From NCBI GenBank assembly GCA_035266685.1, contig DATFMX010000131.1, forward strand, positions 1 to 13,095: a DNA stretch of 13,095 nt. The letters run 5' to 3'. Within the stretch, counting starts at the first letter, position 1, and each line of letters begins with the position of its first letter. The position numbers and the translations under genes are program-made. This DNA comes from VRUE01 sp035266685 (GTDB lineage: Bacteria > Actinomycetota > Thermoleophilia > Solirubrobacterales > 70-9). The notes beneath the pieces were generated by a model, which searched no databases, was not told the origin of the DNA, and saw only the letters and a program-made list of their open reading frames with translations. Shown piece by piece: positions 4,124 through 11,264 of this stretch.

Positions 4124-7120
4124 GTGGCTGCTTCCGATCGAATCGTCATATCTGGGGCGCGTGAGCACAACCTCAAGGACGTCGACGTCGAGCTGCCTCG
4201 CGACGCGCTGATCGTGATCACCGGGCTCTCCGGGTCGGGCAAGTCGAGCCTCGCCTTCGACACGATCTACGCCGAGGGGCAGCGGCGCTACGTCGAGTCG
4301 CTGTCGGCCTACGCGCGCCAGTTCCTCGGGCTGATGGAGAAGCCCGACGTCGACTCGATCGAGGGGCTCTCGCCGGCGATCTCGATCGACCAGAAGACGA
4401 CCTCGCGCAACCCGCGCTCGACCGTCGGCACCGTGACCGAGGTCTACGACTACCTGCGCCTGCTCTGGGCGCGGATCGGCGTCCCGCACTGCCCCGAGTG
4501 CGGCGAGGAGATCACCGGCCAGACGCAGGAGCAGATCGTCGACCGGCTGATGACGCTGGAGGACGGGACGAAATTCATCGTGCTGGCGCCGGTCGTGCGC
4601 GGGCGCAAAGGCGAGTACGGGAAGTTGCTCGAGCAGATGCGGCTCGAGGGCTACTCGCGGGTCAGGGTCAACGGCGAGTTGCGGCGGCTCGACGAGGAGA
4701 TTGTGCTCGACAAGAAGTACAAACACGACGTCGCCGTGGTCGTCGACCGGCTGGTGATGAAGTCCGACCTGCGCCGCCGCCTCTCCGAGTCGGTCGAGGC
4801 CGCCGCCGGATTGGCCGGGGGTTTGGTCGAAGTCGAGATCGTGGATCGCAACGCAAAGCCTGACCCCGGTAGCGACCGAGCGTCACGATCTGATTCTTCG
4901 AGAGGGAGCGGTGGTTCGAAAGGCGGACGATCTGGCGCCAAACCCGCCAATGGCGGACGCGAAGCGGAGCACATTGGCGGAATTATGTTGTTCTCGGAGC
5001 AGTTCGCCTGCCTCAGCTGCGGTACCTCGATCCCCGAGCTGGAGCCGCGGATCTTCTCCTTCAACTCGCCGCACGGCGCCTGCGAGCGCTGCCACGGGCT
5101 CGGCTTCCAGAAAGTGATCGACCCCGAGCTGGTCGTCCCCGACCCGACGCTCTCGCTCGGCGAGGGCGCGCTGCAGCCCTGGAACCGCGGCATCACCGCC
5201 TACTGGAAGCGGCTGATCGCGGCGGTCGCCGAGGAGCACGAAGTCGACCTCGACAAGCCCTGGGCGAAGCTGAAGAAAAAGGAGAAAGAGATCTTCCTCT
5301 ACGGGACCGGCGGCGACCGCCACCAGGTCACCTACACCAACCGCTTCGGCCGCCGCCGCTCCTACAAGGTGCGCTTCGAGGGGATCGTCAACAACCTCGA
5401 GCGGCGCTACGAGGAGACCGACTCGGAGTCCAACCGCGAGCGGATCGAGGGCTATATGGCCGAGCAGCCCTGCCCGGACTGCGAAGGGGCGCGGCTGCGG
5501 CCGGAGAGCCTCGCCGTGACCGTCGGCGGGCTCAGCATCTCGGAGTACACCGAGCTCTCCGCCCGCGCGGCGAGCGAGTGGATCGAGGCGCTGGAGCTGA
5601 CCGAGACCGAGCGGGCGATCGCCCGGCTGATCGTGCGCGAGATCTCCGAACGGCTCGCCTTCCTCGAGAACGTCGGCATCGGCTACCTCTCGCTGGGCCG
5701 CTCGGCGCGCTCGCTCTCGGGCGGCGAGGCGCAGCGGATCCGCCTGGCGACGCAAATCGGCTCCAGCCTGGTCGGCGTGATGTACGTGCTCGACGAGCCC
5801 TCGATCGGCCTCCATCAGCGCGACAACGAGAAGCTGATCGCGACGCTCGACCGGCTGCGTGACCTCGGCAACACGGTGATCGTCGTCGAGCACGACGAGG
5901 GCACGATGCGCGCCGCCGACCACCTGCTCGACCTCGGGCCCGGGGCCGGCGAGCACGGCGGCCACGTGATCGCCGCCGGCACCCCGGCCGAGGTGGCCAA
6001 GGACCCCGCTTCGCTGACCGGCCAGTTCCTCTCCGGCAAGCGCGAGATCGCCGTGCCCGAGGAGCGGCGCGAGCCGCGCGGCGCGCTGGTCGTCCGCAAC
6101 GCCCGCGAGCACAACCTCAAGGGGATCGATGTGGCGATCCCGCTCGGCGTCTTCTGCTGCGTCACCGGCGTCTCCGGCTCGGGCAAGTCGACCCTGGTCA
6201 ACGAGACGCTGCACCACTCGGTCGCCAACCGGCTGCATCAGGCGAAACTGCGCCCCGGCGCCCACGACGGCGTCGACGGGCTGAGCCAGATCGACAAGAT
6301 CATCAACATCGACCAGTCGCCGATCGGGCGCACGCCGCGCTCCAACCCGGCGACCTACACCGGCCTCTTCGACCACATCCGCCAGCTCTTCACGCAGACC
6401 CAGGAGGCGCGGGCGCGCGGCTACAAGCCGGGCCGCTTCAGCTTCAACGTCAAGGGCGGGCGCTGCGAGGTCTGCCGCGGCGACGGCCAGATCAAGATCG
6501 AGATGCATTTCCTGCCCGACGTCTACGTCCCCTGCGAGCAGTGCCACGGCAAGCGCTACAACCGCGAGACGCTCGAGGTCCGCTTCAAGGGCAAGAGCAT
6601 CGCCGATGTGCTCGAGATGTCGGTCGAGGACGCGGTCGGCTTCTTCGAGAACGTGCCGAAGATCGCCCGCCGGCTGCGCACCCTGCACGACGTCGGCCTC
6701 GACTACATCCGCCTCGGCCAGCCGGCGACGACGCTCTCGGGCGGCGAGGCGCAGCGGGTGAAGCTGGCGACCGAGCTCTCCAAGGTCGCTACCGGCGACA
6801 CCCTCTACATCCTCGACGAGCCGACCACCGGCCTGCACTTCGCCGATGTGCAGCGGCTGCTCGATGTGCTCGGGCGGCTGGTCGACGCCGGCAACACGGT
6901 GGTCGTGATCGAGCACAACCTCGATGTGATCAAGACCGCCGACCGGCTGGTCGACCTCGGCCCCGACGGCGGCGACGAGGGGGGAGAGGTGGTCGCCATC
7001 GGCACCCCCGAGGAGGTCGCGGCGGCCACCGGATCCCACACGGGCCGCTTCCTCGCCGAGCTGATCGAGCCGGCGAAGCCGAAACGCCCGCGGGCGCGGC
7101 GCGAGAAGATTGCGGCTTAA
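4124..7120 (+). CDS. uvrA: UvrA, nucleotide excision repair ATPase
   Basis: UvrA dimers scan DNA for bulky lesions and load UvrB in nucleotide excision repair. The 998-residue product has the full twin-ABC layout: Walker A GLSGSGKSS (34-42), first-zinc-region cysteines CPEC (123-126), C296/C299 in FACLSCG, CPDC (450-453), ABC signature LSGGEAQ (531-537), second Walker A GVSGSGKST (682-690), the zinc module CEVC...CEQC (781-784 and 804-807), second signature LSGGEAQ (871-877) and Walker B ILDEPTTGLH. GTG 4124 is chosen because the family N-terminus (IVISGAREHNLKDV) follows directly and the promoter is placed for a leaderless start. Between VEVEIVD and MLFSEQFAC (residues about 244-286) there is a Ser/Gly/Arg-rich insertion of some 30-40 residues not expected in this family. 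The rest is unusually well conserved, so the protein is probably functional. Confidence 0.97.
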   Translation: MAASDRIVISGAREHNLKDVDVELPRDALIVITGLSGSGKSSLAFDTIYAEGQRRYVESLSAYARQFLGLMEKPDVDSIEGLSPAISIDQKTTSRNPRSTVGTVTEVYDYLRLLWARIGVPHCPECGEEITGQTQEQIVDRLMTLEDGTKFIVLAPVVRGRKGEYGKLLEQMRLEGYSRVRVNGELRRLDEEIVLDKKYKHDVAVVVDRLVMKSDLRRRLSESVEAAAGLAGGLVEVEIVDRNAKPDPGSDRASRSDSSRGSGGSKGGRSGAKPANGGREAEHIGGIMLFSEQFACLSCGTSIPELEPRIFSFNSPHGACERCHGLGFQKVIDPELVVPDPTLSLGEGALQPWNRGITAYWKRLIAAVAEEHEVDLDKPWAKLKKKEKEIFLYGTGGDRHQVTYTNRFGRRRSYKVRFEGIVNNLERRYEETDSESNRERIEGYMAEQPCPDCEGARLRPESLAVTVGGLSISEYTELSARAASEWIEALELTETERAIARLIVREISERLAFLENVGIGYLSLGRSARSLSGGEAQRIRLATQIGSSLVGVMYVLDEPSIGLHQRDNEKLIATLDRLRDLGNTVIVVEHDEGTMRAADHLLDLGPGAGEHGGHVIAAGTPAEVAKDPASLTGQFLSGKREIAVPEERREPRGALVVRNAREHNLKGIDVAIPLGVFCCVTGVSGSGKSTLVNETLHHSVANRLHQAKLRPGAHDGVDGLSQIDKIINIDQSPIGRTPRSNPATYTGLFDHIRQLFTQTQEARARGYKPGRFSFNVKGGRCEVCRGDGQIKIEMHFLPDVYVPCEQCHGKRYNRETLEVRFKGKSIADVLEMSVEDAVGFFENVPKIARRLRTLHDVGLDYIRLGQPATTLSGGEAQRVKLATELSKVATGDTLYILDEPTTGLHFADVQRLLDVLGRLVDAGNTVVVIEHNLDVIKTADRLVDLGPDGGDEGGEVVAIGTPEEVAAATGSHTGRFLAELIEPAKPKRPRARREKIAA
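4853..4981 (+). other. Low-complexity, in-frame insertion inside uvrA
   Basis: These bases encode residues about 244-286, rich in Ser, Arg, Gly and Lys, between two well-conserved UvrA blocks that are normally joined by a short linker. The DNA uses codons (TCA, CGA, TCT, GAT, AAA, AAT) rarely seen in the rest of uvrA. It contains several repeats: CCGCCAAT (4944-4951) pairs with ATTGGCGG (4973-4980), and CCGCCA/TGGCGG (4944-4956) forms a near-continuous palindrome. It also carries the 18-nt motif also found in the murF tail. This looks like an inserted element or a fast-evolving linker. Confidence 0.65.
4882..4899 (+). repeat. 18-nt motif shared with the murF tail
   Basis: GTCACGATCTGATTCTTC here matches GTCGCAATCTGACTCTTC at 1147-1164 at 15 of 18 positions, with all three differences transitions. 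Both copies are read in the same frame, giving S-(R/Q)-S-D-S-S. Flanks share weaker similarity: CAAAGCC...CCCCGG upstream and GGGAGC downstream in uvrA have counterparts around murF 1115-1128 and 1175-1180. Confidence 0.6.
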
Positions 7121-7124
7121 CCAC

Positions 7125-7154
7125 ATTTTCCGGCGGGCTTTGGCGCGTTACGGT
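7125..7154 (+). promoter_or_regulatory. Possible promoter of the sugar transporter operon
   Basis: The 89-bp gap after uvrA holds TACGGT (7149-7154, TANNNT type) with a poor TTTTCC-like -35 near 7126-7131. No operator palindrome or terminator for uvrA is evident in the gap. This is the best candidate only. Confidence 0.3.
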
Positions 7155-7195
7155 GGACTGAAACCGCGGCTGGCGGGTAAGGGCCGGGGCAGAAC

Positions 7196-7205
7196 AAGGA
7201 GGAGG
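7196..7205 (+). promoter_or_regulatory. Strong ribosome binding site of the xylF-like gene
   Basis: AAGGAGGAGG ends 4 nt before ATG 7210, nearly a full anti-SD complement. It contrasts with the SD-less GTG genes in the window and fits a protein needed in large amounts. Confidence 0.8.
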
Positions 7206-7209
7206 TTTC

Positions 7210-8310
7210 ATGTCCAAGTCACCCTTCAGACGATTCCCACTGGCGCTGCTGGCCATTGGCGTCCTGGTCGCGGCATCGGTTATCGCCGCGGGCTGTGGCG
7301 GCAGCAGCAGCAGCGAAGGCGGCAAGATCGCGCTGCTCCTGCCGGAGTCGAAGACCAGTCGCTACGAAGCTCACGACCGGCCCGAATTCGAAGCCAAGGT
7401 CGAAGAACGGTGCGAAGAATGCGAAGTCATCTTCAGCAACGCCAACCAGAACGCCGCCCAGCAGCAGTCGCAGGCCGAAGCTGCGCTGACCCAGGGCGCT
7501 GAAGTTCTGGTCCTCGACGCCGTCGACGCCACCTCGGCCAGCGCGATGGTGCAGAAAGCCAACCAGCAGGAAGTGCCGGTGGTCAGCTACGACCGCCTGA
7601 TCCTCGGCGCTCCGGTCGACTACTACATCTCCTTCGACAACGAAAAAGTCGGGGAACTGCAGGGCGAAAAGCTGTCGGAAAAGCTGCAAGAAGAAGGCAG
7701 CCCGAGCGGCCCGATCGTGATGATCAACGGCTCGCCCACCGACAACAACGCCACCCTGTTCAAGAAAGGCGCGCACAGTGTCTTCGACAAGGAAGGCGTG
7801 AAGATCGCCAAGGAATACGACACCCCGGACTGGAGCCCCGACAAGGCCCAGAACGAGATGGAACAGGCGATCACGGCGCTCGGCAAGAACGGGTTCGAAG
7901 CGACCTACGCGGCCAATGACGGCACCGCCGGCGGCGCGATCGCGGCGATGAAGTCGGCCGGGATCGAACCGTCGTCGAAGCCGACCACCGGCCAGGACGC
8001 CGAACTCGAAGCGATCCAGCGGATCCTCGCCGGCAGCCAGTTCATGACCGTCTACAAGGCGATCGAACCGGAGGCCAACGCCGCCGCCGAAATGGCCGTC
8101 GCCCTGGTCGAAGGGGAAGAAGTCCCATCCGGCCTGGTCAACGGCAAGACCAACAACGAATTGGAAGATGTGCCGTCGGTCCTGCTCGAACCGATCGCGG
8201 TGACCAAAGAAAACATCAACGAAACGATCGTCGCCGACGAATTCTGGTCGGCGTCGGAAATCTGCACCTCCGCCTACAAGCAGGCCTGCGAAGAAGCGGG
8301 CATCGAATAG
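7210..8310 (+). CDS. xylF: XylF-like sugar-binding lipoprotein of a CUT2 ABC transporter
   Basis: Extracytoplasmic solute-binding protein that captures a pentose/hexose and delivers it to the permease. A basic N-terminus, hydrophobic segment (10-27) and lipobox ending at Cys29 (VIAAGC) predict membrane anchoring by lipid, followed by a Gly/Ser linker. The body matches the XylF family closely: DAVDA (103-107), SYDRLI (126-131), YYISFDNEKVGELQ (138-151), NGSPTDNNA (173-181), ANDGTAGGAI (235-244), GQDAE (261-265) and MTVYK (279-283). Length 366 is normal for a lipoprotein version. Xylose or glucose is the likely ligand; the sequence alone cannot decide. Glutamate is encoded by GAA about 40 times and GAG only 3 times, whereas the next gene shows roughly 16 GAG to 3 GAA; other two-fold codons remain GC-ending. 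It is the first gene of an operon with the ATPase and permease. Confidence 0.93.
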   Translation: MSKSPFRRFPLALLAIGVLVAASVIAAGCGGSSSSEGGKIALLLPESKTSRYEAHDRPEFEAKVEERCEECEVIFSNANQNAAQQQSQAEAALTQGAEVLVLDAVDATSASAMVQKANQQEVPVVSYDRLILGAPVDYYISFDNEKVGELQGEKLSEKLQEEGSPSGPIVMINGSPTDNNATLFKKGAHSVFDKEGVKIAKEYDTPDWSPDKAQNEMEQAITALGKNGFEATYAANDGTAGGAIAAMKSAGIEPSSKPTTGQDAELEAIQRILAGSQFMTVYKAIEPEANAAAEMAVALVEGEEVPSGLVNGKTNNELEDVPSVLLEPIAVTKENINETIVADEFWSASEICTSAYKQACEEAGIE

Positions 8311-8323
8311 GCCGAACGGGATC

Positions 8324-8352
8324 CGGGCGGGCCGCGTCGAGCGGCCCGCCCG
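8324..8352 (+). repeat. Intercistronic hairpin, 12-bp perfect stem
   Basis: CGGGCGGGCCGC (8324-8335) pairs exactly with GCGGCCCGCCCG (8341-8352) over a 5-nt GTCGA loop, filling the gap between the binding-protein and ATPase genes. It has no T-tract. A stem of this kind may protect the upstream message from 3' decay or partly stop transcription, giving more binding protein than membrane components; the role is inferred. Confidence 0.85.
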
Positions 8353-8370
8353 CCCAGCGACAGGAGAGCG

Positions 8371-9144
8371 ATGAGCGACAACGCCGCGGTCCTCTCGATG
8401 AAGGGGGTCAGCAAGAGGTTCGGCCCGGTGCAGGCGCTCGACGATGTCGACTTCGCCGTCGGCGCCGGTGAAGTGGTCGGCCTGGTCGGCGACAACGGGG
8501 CCGGCAAGTCGACGCTGGTCAAGTCGATCGCCGGCATCTACTCGATCGACGCCGGCGAGTTCTCCTTCGAAGGGCGGCCGGTCTCGATCAAAGGGCCCAA
8601 GGCGGCCACCGCGCTCGGTATCGCGACCGTCTACCAGGACCTCGCGCTCTGCGACAACCTCGACGTCGTCGCCAACCTCTTCCTCGGCCAGGAGGCGATC
8701 GCCGCCGGGCCCGGGCGGCTGGCGCGAATCCTCGATGAGACGACGATGGAGCGGCGCTCGCACGAGCTGCTCGAGCAGCTCTCGGTGACGATCCCCAGCG
8801 TGCGCTCGGAGGTCGGCACGCTCTCCGGCGGCCAGCGCCAGCAGGTCGCGGTGGCGCGCTCGCTGCTCGGCGAGCCGAAGCTCGTCCTGCTCGACGAGCC
8901 GACCGCGGCGCTCGGCGTGCCGCAGACGAAACAGGTGCTGGGGCTGATCAAGCGGCTGCGCGAGCGTGAGCTCGGGGTGATCGTCGTCAGCCACAACCTG
9001 GCCAACGTGTTCGAGGTCTGCGACCGGATCTTCGTCCTGCGGCTGGGCCGCCGGGCCGGCGACTTCGACGCCGACGAGACGACCGAGGAGCAGATCGTCG
9101 GCGCGATCACCGGCGCCGAGTTCGGCAACGGTGAAGCGGCATGA
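8371..9144 (+). CDS. Sugar ABC transporter ATP-binding protein (XylG/FrcA-like, single domain)
   Basis: Cytoplasmic ATPase that powers the sugar importer. The 257-residue product has one complete ABC domain: Walker A GDNGAGKST (40-48), Q-loop Gln89 in VYQDLAL, signature LSGGQRQ (151-157), Walker B LVLLDE (171-176) with catalytic Glu176, and H-loop His208. E. coli XylG and RbsA carry two fused ABC domains; this is the half-length type common in actinobacterial CUT2 systems, so it must dimerise. GGAG within CAGGAGAGCG precedes the ATG. Its stop overlaps the permease start in ATGA (9141-9144), implying translational coupling. Confidence 0.93.
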   Translation: MSDNAAVLSMKGVSKRFGPVQALDDVDFAVGAGEVVGLVGDNGAGKSTLVKSIAGIYSIDAGEFSFEGRPVSIKGPKAATALGIATVYQDLALCDNLDVVANLFLGQEAIAAGPGRLARILDETTMERRSHELLEQLSVTIPSVRSEVGTLSGGQRQQVAVARSLLGEPKLVLLDEPTAALGVPQTKQVLGLIKRLRERELGVIVVSHNLANVFEVCDRIFVLRLGRRAGDFDADETTEEQIVGAITGAEFGNGEAA

Positions 9145-10295
9145 CCGTGCGCCGCTTCCTACAGGGCGATCTGGTCTCGCTGCGGGTGATCTTCTCGATC
9201 GCCCTGATCTGGCTCGTCTTCGAGCTGCAGAACGACCGCTTCCTCTCGGCGACCAACCTGACCAACCTCTTCCTCCAGATCACGCCGGTCGGGCTGATCT
9301 CGGTCGGCGTCGTGCTCGCCCTGCTGCTCGGCGAGATCGACCTCTCGATCGGCGCGGTCAGCGGCCTCGCGGCGGCGGTGATGGCGGTGCTCAACGTTCA
9401 GCACGGCTGGGACCCGGCGCTGGCGATCCTCGCCGGCGTGCTCACCGGCGCGGCGATCGGCCTCGCCCAGGGGCTGCTCTTCACCCGCTTCCGCATCCCC
9501 TCCTTCGTCGTCACGCTTGCCGGCCTGCTCGCCTGGCAGGGGGCGCTGCTGCAGGTGCTCGGCAACACCGGCACGGTCAACCTGACCAACTCGAGCGTCG
9601 TCAACCTCGCCAACACCTTCTACTCGGACACGGTGGGCTGGATCATCGCTGCGGTGGCGATCGGCGTCTACGCGCTCGTCACCCTGGGCGGCCACTGGCG
9701 CCGGCTGAGGACCGGCGTCACCACCGAGCCGCTCGGCCTGCTCGTCCTGCGCCTCGCGGTCTTCGCCGCGGTGGCGTTCGTCGCGATCGTGATCTTCAAC
9801 TCCGACCGCGGCCTGCCGCTGGCGCTGCTGATCCTGCTCGGCTTCGTGATCGGCTTCCAGCTGCTGACCACGCGCACGACCTTCGGCCGCCATCTGTTCG
9901 CCGCCGGCGGCAGCGCCGAGGCGGCCCGCCGGGCCGGCATCCGGGTCGACGGCATGCGCGTCCTCGCCTTCGCCCTCTGCAGCTCGATGGCCGCGGTCGG
10001 CGGGATCATGGCCGCCTCGCGGCTGCTCGCGGTCAACCAGAGCTCCGGCGGCAGCGACCTGCTGCTGCTCGCGATCGCCGGCCCGGTGATCGCCGGCACC
10101 AGCCTGTTCGGTGGCCGCGGCTCGGTCTGGTCGGCGCTGCTCGGCGCGATCGTGATCGGCTCGATCTCCAACGGCATGGACCTGCTGGCGCTCGAATCGT
10201 CGGTCAAATTCATGGTCACCGGCGGCGTCCTGCTGGTCGCGGTGGTGGTCGACGCCGTGGCCAGGATGCACCGCCAGGCGGAGGGAAGGGTCTAG
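9141..10295 (+). CDS. xylH: Sugar ABC transporter permease (XylH-like)
   Basis: Membrane channel of the CUT2 sugar importer. The 384-residue product is mostly hydrophobic, with about ten membrane segments. The family motif GEIDLSIGAVSGL lies near residues 64-76, and the conserved region before the C-terminus reads AGPVIAGTSLFGGRGSV then GAIVIGSISNGMDLL, as in XylH. The start is set by the ATGA overlap with the ATPase gene. The stop codon TAG (10293-10295) overlaps the stop of the convergent kinase gene in the palindrome CTAG. No terminator separates the two convergent genes. Substrate specificity is carried mainly by the binding protein, so a xylose/glucose-type sugar is likely. Confidence 0.93.
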   Translation: MTVRRFLQGDLVSLRVIFSIALIWLVFELQNDRFLSATNLTNLFLQITPVGLISVGVVLALLLGEIDLSIGAVSGLAAAVMAVLNVQHGWDPALAILAGVLTGAAIGLAQGLLFTRFRIPSFVVTLAGLLAWQGALLQVLGNTGTVNLTNSSVVNLANTFYSDTVGWIIAAVAIGVYALVTLGGHWRRLRTGVTTEPLGLLVLRLAVFAAVAFVAIVIFNSDRGLPLALLILLGFVIGFQLLTTRTTFGRHLFAAGGSAEAARRAGIRVDGMRVLAFALCSSMAAVGGIMAASRLLAVNQSSGGSDLLLLAIAGPVIAGTSLFGGRGSVWSALLGAIVIGSISNGMDLLALESSVKFMVTGGVLLVAVVVDAVARMHRQAEGRV

Positions 10296-11251
10296 CCCTT
10301 CACAAGCAGCGAGGCGCCGATTGCGCCGCCCAGGTCGCCCAGCTCGGCGACCTTCATCTGGGGTGGGTTGTCGCTGAGGAAGAGGTGCTTGTGCATCTCG
10401 CCCTTGAGGTCGTCCATGAAGCGGTCGCCGAAGCGCCCACCGAGCCCGCCTCCGATCACCACCGCCTCGACGTCGAGCAGGTTCTGCGCCGAGGCGATCC
10501 CGGTGCCCAGGTAGCGGATCGCGCGGCGCAGCAGGCTCTCGGCCAGCGCGTCTCCCTCGCGCAGCGCGTGCTCCCAGACCGAGCTGGTAAGCCGGTCCTT
10601 GCCGCGCTTCTTCATCACGTGGAAGAGCTCGGTCTCGACGCCCTTGGCGAGGTCGCGGCGCGCCTTCGCCTCCATCGCCGCGCGCCCCGCGTAGGCCTCC
10701 ATGCAGCCGCGCCGGCCGCAGGGGCAGCGGGCGCCGTTGCGCTTGACGACCATGTGGCCGATCTCCGCCGCGGCGCCGCGGCCGAGCCAGGGCTTGCCGT
10801 CGAGGACGATCCCGCCGCCGACGCCGGTTCCCCACCAGACGCCGAGCAACGAGTTGAGGCCCTTGCCGGCGCCGAGCGCGTACTCGCCTTCGACCGCGAC
10901 CTGGACGTCGTTGCCGATCCGGACTTCCGTGCCGAGCGCCTTCGCCAGCGCCTCGCCGAGCGGAAAGCTGCCCTCCCAGCCGGGCAGGTTGCGGGCTCCG
11001 GAGACGATCCCGGTCTTGCCGTCGGCGTCGCCGGGCGAGCCGACCCCGACCCCGCGCAGCTCCTCCGGCTTTACGGCCGCCGCCGCAGCCGCCTCGCGCA
11101 GCGCGTCCTCCATCGCCTTGGCGACGTCCGCCGGCGTGCCCTCGGTCGGCGTGTCCCGGCGCGCTTCGCCGCGCAGGCTTCCGTCCGCCTCGACGACAGC
11201 CGTCTGGATCTTCGTCCCGCCGAGATCGATGCCACCGCGCAGATCGCTCAC
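10292..11251 (-). CDS. ROK-family sugar kinase (glucokinase-like)
   Basis: Probably phosphorylates a cytoplasmic hexose with ATP. The 319-residue protein begins with the phosphate-binding motif GIDLGGTKIQ (7-16). It has the catalytic Asp115 in GNDVQVAVEGE, GTGVGGG (141-147), EIGH (163-166) and the ROK zinc motif CPCGRRGCMEAY; His166, Cys176, Cys178 and Cys183 are the expected zinc ligands. There is no N-terminal helix-turn-helix, so it is a kinase rather than a ROK repressor. The frame stays open far upstream, but GTG 11251 is chosen because family homology starts there and TAGACT stands 7 nt before it. Its position next to the sugar importer suggests it acts on the imported sugar; glucose fits the family better than xylose, which hints that the transporter may be a glucose/xylose system. 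Confidence 0.92.
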   Translation of the reverse strand: MSDLRGGIDLGGTKIQTAVVEADGSLRGEARRDTPTEGTPADVAKAMEDALREAAAAAAVKPEELRGVGVGSPGDADGKTGIVSGARNLPGWEGSFPLGEALAKALGTEVRIGNDVQVAVEGEYALGAGKGLNSLLGVWWGTGVGGGIVLDGKPWLGRGAAAEIGHMVVKRNGARCPCGRRGCMEAYAGRAAMEAKARRDLAKGVETELFHVMKKRGKDRLTSSVWEHALREGDALAESLLRRAIRYLGTGIASAQNLLDVEAVVIGGGLGGRFGDRFMDDLKGEMHKHLFLSDNPPQMKVAELGDLGGAIGASLLVKG

Positions 11252-11258
11252 GCCCGTC

Positions 11259-11264
11259 AGTCTA
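11259..11264 (-). promoter_or_regulatory. Candidate -10 box of the ROK kinase gene
   Basis: On the minus strand TAGACT (11264 to 11259) lies 7 nt before GTG 11251, again leaving no room for a 5' leader or SD. Its first base is the complement of the A of the divergent acyltransferase ATG. No good -35 is visible. Confidence 0.5.

Noticed and set aside
4883..7126. Very long minus-strand open frame (about 747 codons) opposite uvrA
   Set aside because: Repetitive Asp/Arg/Ala/Val/Leu composition and no family motifs; a typical mirror frame of a GC-rich gene. The plus strand carries an intact UvrA.
7219..8994. Minus-strand open frame (about 591 codons) opposite the binding protein and ATPase genes
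   Set aside because: It spans two well-recognised plus-strand genes and the hairpin between them, and its composition is that of a shadow frame.
9131..11263. Long plus-strand open frame running from the permease into the acyltransferase
   Set aside because: The first roughly 710 codons are an out-of-frame shadow of the permease and the antisense of the kinase; only the part from 11264 has family homology.
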